Positions 14,660 to 18,033 of a stretch of 18,033 nucleotides of DNA are shown in pieces. Source of the stretch: JAUNSR01 sp036655755 (GTDB taxonomy: Bacteria > Bacteroidota > Bacteroidia > Bacteroidales > JAUNSR01); assembly GCA_036655755.1 (NCBI GenBank), contig JAVVPN010000059.1:1-18033 (forward strand). The letters are read 5' to 3'. A program made the position numbers and the translations under genes. Each line of letters starts with the position of its first letter. Position 1 is the stretch's first letter. The notes beneath the pieces were generated by a model. The model saw nothing but the letters and a program-made list of their open reading frames with translations. It was not told the origin of the DNA and ran no database searches.

Positions 14660-16006
14660 TTATGAATTAAACTGTAATGCTTTTCCACGGACATTATCAA
14701 CAATTATACCATTTTGATATGCGATATTACCGTTAACAATCGTGGTCTCAATACGATGATTAAAAGCAAATCCCTCAAATGGAGACCATTTGCATTTTGA
14801 CAAAATTGCTTCTTTCGTAACCAGGGTTTTGGTATTCGGATCAATCAGAACCAAATCAGCATAATATCCTTCACGCACATATCCACGATCCTTAAGGTTA
14901 AATAAAGAAGCTGGTGCATGACACATTTTTTCTACCACTTTTGTCAACGGTATCTCCCATTGCAATACCTTTTCAAGCATCGTCAGTAATGAATATTGCA
15001 CTAACGGTCCTCCCGAAGCGGCTGTCAAACAGTTACCCTCTTTTTCACTCAATAAATGCGGAGCATGATCGGTAGCAATTACATCTATCTGATTTTCGCA
15101 AACAGCTTTCATTAAGGCTTCCCGATCCGATTCTGTTTTGATTGCCGGATTCCATTTAATCCGATTACCATAAAATTCATAGTCAGCATCGTTAAACCAC
15201 AGATGATGTACGCAAACTTCCCCGGTAATACGCTTTTCTGCAAGGGGTTTGTTCTCCAATAAAGAAAGTTCTTTCTTCGTTGACAGATGAAATAAATGCA
15301 ATCGTCCCCCCATACGGGTAGCAAGCTCTACTGCTTCCGAAGAAGATGCATAGCAAGCCTCCTCACTCCGTATCAAGGGATGAAAACGAACAGGAAGGTC
15401 CTCTCCGTGAAGCGCTTTATATTTAGCAATATTCGCTTTGATAATCTCTTCTTTTTCGCAGTGTGTAGCAATCAGATAAGGCAACTCACTAAAGATACGC
15501 TCAAGTATCTTTTTATCATCAACCAGCATATTCCCGGTCGAAGACCCCATAAATACTTTCACACCACAAACTTTCGCCGGATCAATACGCTTCAGCTCTT
15601 CTATATTAGTATTATTGGCACCAATAAAAAAACCATAGTTTGCCACTGAAGTTTCAGCAGCTCGTTCATGCTTCCAGTCAAGAGCTTCGGCTGTAACGGT
15701 TTGTGGGTTAGTATTGGGCATATCCATAAATGACGTAACACCACCGGCAACAGCCGCCCGAGATTCAGAGGCAATATCCGCTTTATGAGTCAATCCCGGC
15801 TCACGGAAATGCACCTGATCGTCAACTACTCCCGGGAGAAGGTATTTTCCGGCAGCATTAATTACATTTGTAAACGCATTTTCAATACCAGGAGGCAGAT
15901 CGCCCTCCCAAATCTGTTTAATTCGTTCTCCCTCAATTAGTACAGAGGCTTTCCTGCCTTTCCCCTCATTCACGAGAAAAGCATCCTTAATTAAGATATG
16001 GTTCAT
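14660..16006 (-). CDS. pyrC: Dihydroorotase (class I, metal-dependent amidohydrolase)
   Basis: 448 residues from the ATG at 16006. It catalyses reversible cyclisation of carbamoyl-aspartate to dihydroorotate, the third step of pyrimidine synthesis. Seen: VDDQVHFREPGLTH (61-74), the carboxylated Lys region GVKVFMGSS (K150), THCEKEE (H182), HLFHLST (H240), and IDVIATDHAPH (D313), with C-terminal amidohydrolase sheet YYADLVLIDPN. The first His of the usual HxH metal motif is Gln (Q64), with H66 and R68 kept. Whether this is a lineage-wide variant of an active enzyme cannot be decided here. The symbol pyrC is used by function. The frame is open to 16081, but the extra residues would overlap the glycosyltransferase; the ATG at 16006 follows that gene's stop by one base (TAA-T-ATG), which indicates translational coupling. 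rmuC follows 13 bp downstream. Confidence 0.93.
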   Translation of the reverse strand: MNHILIKDAFLVNEGKGRKASVLIEGERIKQIWEGDLPPGIENAFTNVINAAGKYLLPGVVDDQVHFREPGLTHKADIASESRAAVAGGVTSFMDMPNTNPQTVTAEALDWKHERAAETSVANYGFFIGANNTNIEELKRIDPAKVCGVKVFMGSSTGNMLVDDKKILERIFSELPYLIATHCEKEEIIKANIAKYKALHGEDLPVRFHPLIRSEEACYASSSEAVELATRMGGRLHLFHLSTKKELSLLENKPLAEKRITGEVCVHHLWFNDADYEFYGNRIKWNPAIKTESDREALMKAVCENQIDVIATDHAPHLLSEKEGNCLTAASGGPLVQYSLLTMLEKVLQWEIPLTKVVEKMCHAPASLFNLKDRGYVREGYYADLVLIDPNTKTLVTKEAILSKCKWSPFEGFAFNHRIETTIVNGNIAYQNGIIVDNVRGKALQFNS

Positions 16007-16007
16007 A

Positions 16008-16787
16008 TTAATGTAATTGAGGATATTTTTTATTCCAACTTCCGGTTTTAAGCTTAATGACGCCAAATACGGCCTCTCCAAAAATACTTGAATTCATTTT
16101 TGATTCGCCTAATACACGATTGATAAATATGATAGGTACTTCTTTAATACGCGCGCCCATCTTATATGCTGTAAATTTCATTTCAATCTGAAAAGCATAT
16201 CCTTTAAAACGGATCTTATCCAGATCTATTTTTTCAAGCAATTTACGCGAATAACAAACAAAACCGGCAGTTGTATCATAAATTTTCATTCCGGTAATAA
16301 TCTGTACATATTTCGAAGCATAATATGACATAATCACCCGACTCATTGGCCAGTTGACTACATTAACACCACTTACATACCGCGAGCCGATGGCCATATC
16401 ATGATTCTCTTCTGCACATGCCTGATAAAGCTTTAACAAATCATCCGGATTATGTGAAAAGTCAGCATCCATTTCAAAAATATACTGATAATCATGAGCC
16501 AACGCCCATTTAAAACCAGCTATATATGCTGTCCCTAATCCTTGCTTTCCGCTACGTTCTATCAAATGCAAACGCGACGGAAAAAGAGATTGTAATTGCT
16601 TTACAATAGCAGCAGTTCCATCGGGAGAGCCATCATCAATAATCAGAATGTGGAAAGGTTTGGGTAAAGAAAACACATAACGAATAATATTTTCTATATT
16701 TTCTTTTTCATTGTAAGTTGGTATAATCACCACACTATCCGATTGTATCGGATCACTCGCATCCTGCATCTCGCTTAGCTCATTCAT
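16008..16787 (-). CDS. DPM1-like polyprenol-phosphate mannose (hexose) synthase, GT2 family
   Basis: 259 residues from the ATG at 16787. It resembles single-domain dolichol/polyprenol-phosphate mannosyltransferases, which move a sugar from a nucleotide sugar to a lipid phosphate carrier on the cytoplasmic face of the membrane. Seen near the N-terminus: VVIIPTYNEKENIENIIRYV, the nucleotide-binding IIDDGSPDGT, and the DxD-type motif FEMDADFSHNPDD. Further along are GSRYVSG, the acceptor-side TTAGFVCYSR, FKGYAFQIEM, and INRVLGESKMN. There is no C-terminal membrane segment. Start codons at 16817, 16787 and 16769 are all possible. The middle one is chosen because a -7 element at 16831-16838 would leave only about 8 nt before 16817. 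The last base of its stop is one base from the dihydroorotase ATG. Known relatives supply mannose for lipoprotein or surface glycan glycosylation; the sugar here is not determined. Confidence 0.88.
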   Translation of the reverse strand: MNELSEMQDASDPIQSDSVVIIPTYNEKENIENIIRYVFSLPKPFHILIIDDGSPDGTAAIVKQLQSLFPSRLHLIERSGKQGLGTAYIAGFKWALAHDYQYIFEMDADFSHNPDDLLKLYQACAEENHDMAIGSRYVSGVNVVNWPMSRVIMSYYASKYVQIITGMKIYDTTAGFVCYSRKLLEKIDLDKIRFKGYAFQIEMKFTAYKMGARIKEVPIIFINRVLGESKMNSSIFGEAVFGVIKLKTGSWNKKYPQLH

Positions 16788-16830
16788 AATAATATAGTCA
16801 CGTAGTATTTTAATCATATTAACAGGTGTT

Positions 16831-16838
16831 CAAAGATA
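16831..16838 (-). promoter_or_regulatory. Candidate -7 element for the glycosyltransferase-pyrC-rmuC operon
   Basis: On the minus strand this reads TATCTTTG, an exact TAnnTTTG match. Transcription would begin near 16825. No -33 TTG is found at normal spacing. This is the only good promoter candidate before the three tightly packed genes. Confidence 0.5.
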
Positions 16839-17059
16839 ACAATAAATGAATGTCTAAGAAATGAATCCGGCAGGATACTATAACCTTTTACAACAATTAA
16901 GTCGATTCAATCATATAAAATCAAACAATATATAATGAAAAATGTTTATTAATATCAATTGAAAATATGGCTCACCCGATAAACCGTGGGGATTAAGCAT
17001 ATGGCTTCGTTAGTCCAAAAGGAAAAATTTCACATCAATATCCCCACTACTATAAATAA
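16839..17059. other. Intergenic region with a 62-nt inverted-repeat-bounded element
   Basis: No gene is seen. The part from 16839 to 16980 is AT-rich and featureless. The part from 16986 to 17047 is bounded by GTGGGGAT (16986-16993) and its reverse complement ATCCCCAC (17040-17047). Inside, on the minus strand, small hairpins are possible (AAGC-CATAT-GCTT and TCC-TTTT-GGA), giving a possible branched RNA fold. No promoter or T tract brackets it clearly, so an RNA gene is only a suggestion. Confidence 0.25.
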
Positions 17060-17060
17060 A

Positions 17061-17100
17061 AAAAAGCAATGGCAGAGAGATAACCCTCATTTCCATTGCT
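17061..17100 (-). terminator. Terminator after the thioredoxin-like gene
   Basis: On the minus strand, AGCAATGG (17100-17093) pairs with CCATTGCT (17072-17065), with a 20-nt loop, followed by a run of T residues (TTTTTTTTATTT across the 3' side). It begins about 20 bp past the stop codon at 17123. Confidence 0.75.
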
Positions 17101-17122
17101 CTTTTTGAATTTAAAAAGCTTT

Positions 17123-17614
17123 TTACTTTTCCACATTCATCAACTCATGAAGCCTTTTCGGATCAAGATTCTTCGCGATAATTACTCCCTCTTCATTAAG
17201 TAAGTAATTGGCAAAGCCCTCTTTCAGACGAAACGTCTTGAATAATTCAGAGGAGCTCCCGTTCCGATCATGGTATTGGGTACTTCTTTCCAATTGGTCG
17301 AGACGTACGGTTTCTTCAAAAATAGCCGTACTCGCATCGAAATCGATCGAGACCAATTGAATGTCGGCGGGAAGTTTACGGAGGTGTGCAGCCAGTAAAG
17401 AATTCGACGCACGTGACGCAGCATCATAAGCTGCCCAAAAACTAACCAGGACTTTTTTGCCTCGGAATGCATCTAGTTGCAAACCTTCAACAGTAATAGA
17501 GGGTGCCTTATATCCCTCTGTAAGTCCTTCGCCGGGCATCGCATTCTTGTCTATAAAAGACGTAAAACAGAATACGATGAGTAGTACCGCAACCATCGAC
17601 AGTAGTTTGTTCAT
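17123..17614 (-). CDS. Exported thioredoxin-fold protein lacking the CxxC active site
   Basis: 163 residues. An N-terminal hydrophobic signal (about 3-20, LLSMVAVLLIVFCFTSF) suggests export or membrane anchoring; the Cys at 16 is not in a good lipobox. The rest follows a TlpA/redoxin pattern: YKAPSITVEGLQLDAFRGKK (35-54), then VLVSFWAAYDAASRAS, where the usual FWAxWCxxC becomes FWAAYDAAS, so both cysteines are replaced (Asp 64, Ser 67). LQLV-SIDFD and ANYLLNEEGVIIAKNL follow; the position of the cis-Pro before the fourth strand is Ala 135. It should therefore have no disulphide redox activity and may instead bind or scaffold another periplasmic protein (inference). The gene has its own promoter, long leader and terminator, so it is monocistronic. 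I do not recognise a named family. Confidence 0.75.
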   Translation of the reverse strand: MNKLLSMVAVLLIVFCFTSFIDKNAMPGEGLTEGYKAPSITVEGLQLDAFRGKKVLVSFWAAYDAASRASNSLLAAHLRKLPADIQLVSIDFDASTAIFEETVRLDQLERSTQYHDRNGSSSELFKTFRLKEGFANYLLNEEGVIIAKNLDPKRLHELMNVEK

Positions 17615-17635
17615 ATTGTCGGTTTACGGTTTGTA

Positions 17636-17704
17636 CTAAGTCGTTGCCGTAATATATCTGGCGTCACGACCCCACTGATTTTCAGCAGTTAACAAAACAG
17701 TCAT
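17636..17704 (-). other. Possible 22-codon leader ORF upstream of the thioredoxin-like gene
   Basis: Within the predicted leader, ATG at 17704 opens a 22-codon frame ending in TAG at 17638-17636 (begins MTVLLTAENQWGRDARY). It lies between the predicted transcription start (about 17736) and the main ATG (17614), is in the same frame, and is separated from it by this TAG and a second stop (TAA). It could be a regulatory leader peptide, a small protein, or chance. No strong ribosome-binding signal is visible, which is uninformative in Bacteroidetes. Confidence 0.2.
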
Positions 17705-17741
17705 ATCACATTTCCTGTTTGTCCAAATTGAAAAACCGGGG

Positions 17742-17773
17742 CAAATTTAACGTAATTTATTTGAATTTCCAAA
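17742..17773 (-). promoter_or_regulatory. Promoter of the thioredoxin-like gene (-33 and -7 boxes)
   Basis: On the minus strand, TTTG (17773-17770) and TAAATTTG (17749-17742) are 20 bp apart, matching both parts and the spacing of the Bacteroidetes sigma-ABfr consensus. Transcription would start near 17736, giving a leader of about 120 nt. This is the best promoter match in the window. Confidence 0.7.
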
Positions 17774-17926
17774 TTCCGCGATTTTACCCCTCAGAGCACT
17801 CCATTGAATATCTCATATTTTAGATATTACAATGATACAAACATTCAAGGTTTTTATTTTGTTCATTACTATTTTCAAAAACACAACTTTTGCAATCTTA
17901 GAAGTGTAAAACCGGATATTATTTTA
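17774..17926. other. AT-rich divergent spacer with one small hairpin
   Basis: No gene is seen. One short inverted repeat, AATATCT (17807-17813) with AGATATT (17822-17828), has an 8-nt loop. It lies between the divergent promoters of the thioredoxin-like gene and the serB-like gene and could be an operator, but such short AT-rich repeats arise easily by chance. Confidence 0.2.
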
Positions 17927-17934
17927 TAAGTTTG
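17927..17934 (+). promoter_or_regulatory. Candidate -7 element for the serB-like gene
   Basis: TAAGTTTG matches TAnnTTTG and is followed by C. It is 22 bp before the ATG at 17957, a normal distance for a short leader. No -33 box is seen at 19-21 bp. Confidence 0.45.
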
Positions 17935-17956
17935 CATAACCAATATAAATATTTAT

Positions 17957-18033
17957 ATGGCAGAACAAACAGAAATCATATAAAACAAAATAACGGGTGC
18001 CGATAAGCCCGGATTGACTTCTGAATTAACAGA
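17957..18033 (+). pseudogene. serB: 5' end of a SerB-like phosphoserine phosphatase with an in-frame stop at codon 9
   Basis: ATG at 17957 gives MAEQTEII, then TAA at 17981-17983. The same frame continues as NKITGADKPGLTSELTE to the window edge. That text reads like the first strand and helix of the N-terminal ACT domain of Bacteroidales SerB (serine synthesis: phosphoserine to serine), where I, G, D, PGLT and LTE are typical. The segment before the stop also reads like the normal SerB start. A single C-to-T change would turn a CAA codon into this TAA. No in-frame ATG or GTG follows the stop within the window (only a TTG at 18014). Possibilities are a nonsense mutation, a sequencing error, or initiation at a non-standard codon past the stop. 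Only 26 codons are visible, so the family call and the damage are both moderate. Confidence 0.5.

Noticed and set aside
15296..15649. 117-codon open frame on the plus strand inside dihydroorotase
   Set aside because: It is antisense to conserved metal-binding motifs and resembles no protein family.
16007..16081. Upstream extension of dihydroorotase to an ATG at 16081
   Set aside because: It would overlap the end of the glycosyltransferase, whose C-terminus is well supported, and adds residues foreign to the family.
1..18033. CRISPR array, insertion sequence, prophage or att site
   Set aside because: No regularly spaced repeats, transposase, integrase or phage genes are present; the genes are mostly housekeeping types with intact terminators.

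Overview
The window looks like chromosome from a Bacteroidales bacterium, perhaps of the Parabacteroides/Tannerella/Dysgonomonas side of the order. The DNA is AT-rich and start codons sit behind A/T-rich stretches rather than strong Shine-Dalgarno sites. Several upstream regions carry a Bacteroidetes-type -7 element (TAnnTTTG). One protein ends in a type IX secretion (T9SS) sorting domain, and Rho carries the long disordered insertion typical of this phylum. The genus is inferred from gene content only.

Layout, left to right. (1) 1-2470, minus strand: two tandem, clearly homologous secreted endonuclease I genes. The upstream one is a 686-residue multidomain T9SS protein; the downstream one is a lipoprotein cut off by the window edge. 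(2) 2682-6356, plus strand: two AspT/YidE-type membrane exchangers flank an unrecognised 80-residue soluble protein. The small gene and the second exchanger are 12 bp apart and form one unit, separated from the first exchanger by a strong terminator and an inverted repeat. (3) 6528-10212, minus strand: rho, then tilS upstream of it. (4) 10497-13303, plus strand: pheS and a long-chain acyl-CoA ligase-like gene, each followed by a clear hairpin terminator. (5) 13372-16787, minus strand: a tight operon of a dolichol-phosphate-mannose-synthase-like glycosyltransferase, dihydroorotase and rmuC. (6) 17123-17614, minus strand: an exported thioredoxin-fold protein that has lost its CxxC motif and cis-proline, with a good promoter and a leader of about 120 nt holding a 22-codon ORF. 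(7) 17957 to the right edge, plus strand: the start of what looks like a SerB-type phosphoserine phosphatase (N-terminal ACT domain), interrupted by an in-frame TAA at codon 9.

Most of the window is housekeeping: transcription termination, tRNA modification and charging, fatty acid activation, pyrimidine synthesis and DNA maintenance. No phage, IS element, CRISPR array, tRNA or rRNA gene was found. The points most worth a second look are the small protein and inverted repeat between the two exchangers, the paired nucleases with different surface-attachment routes, the degenerate thioredoxin with its leader ORF, the early stop in the serB-like gene, the substituted metal ligand in dihydroorotase, and the 18-bp inverted repeat over the tilS stop codon. 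None of these amounts to a demonstrated new system.
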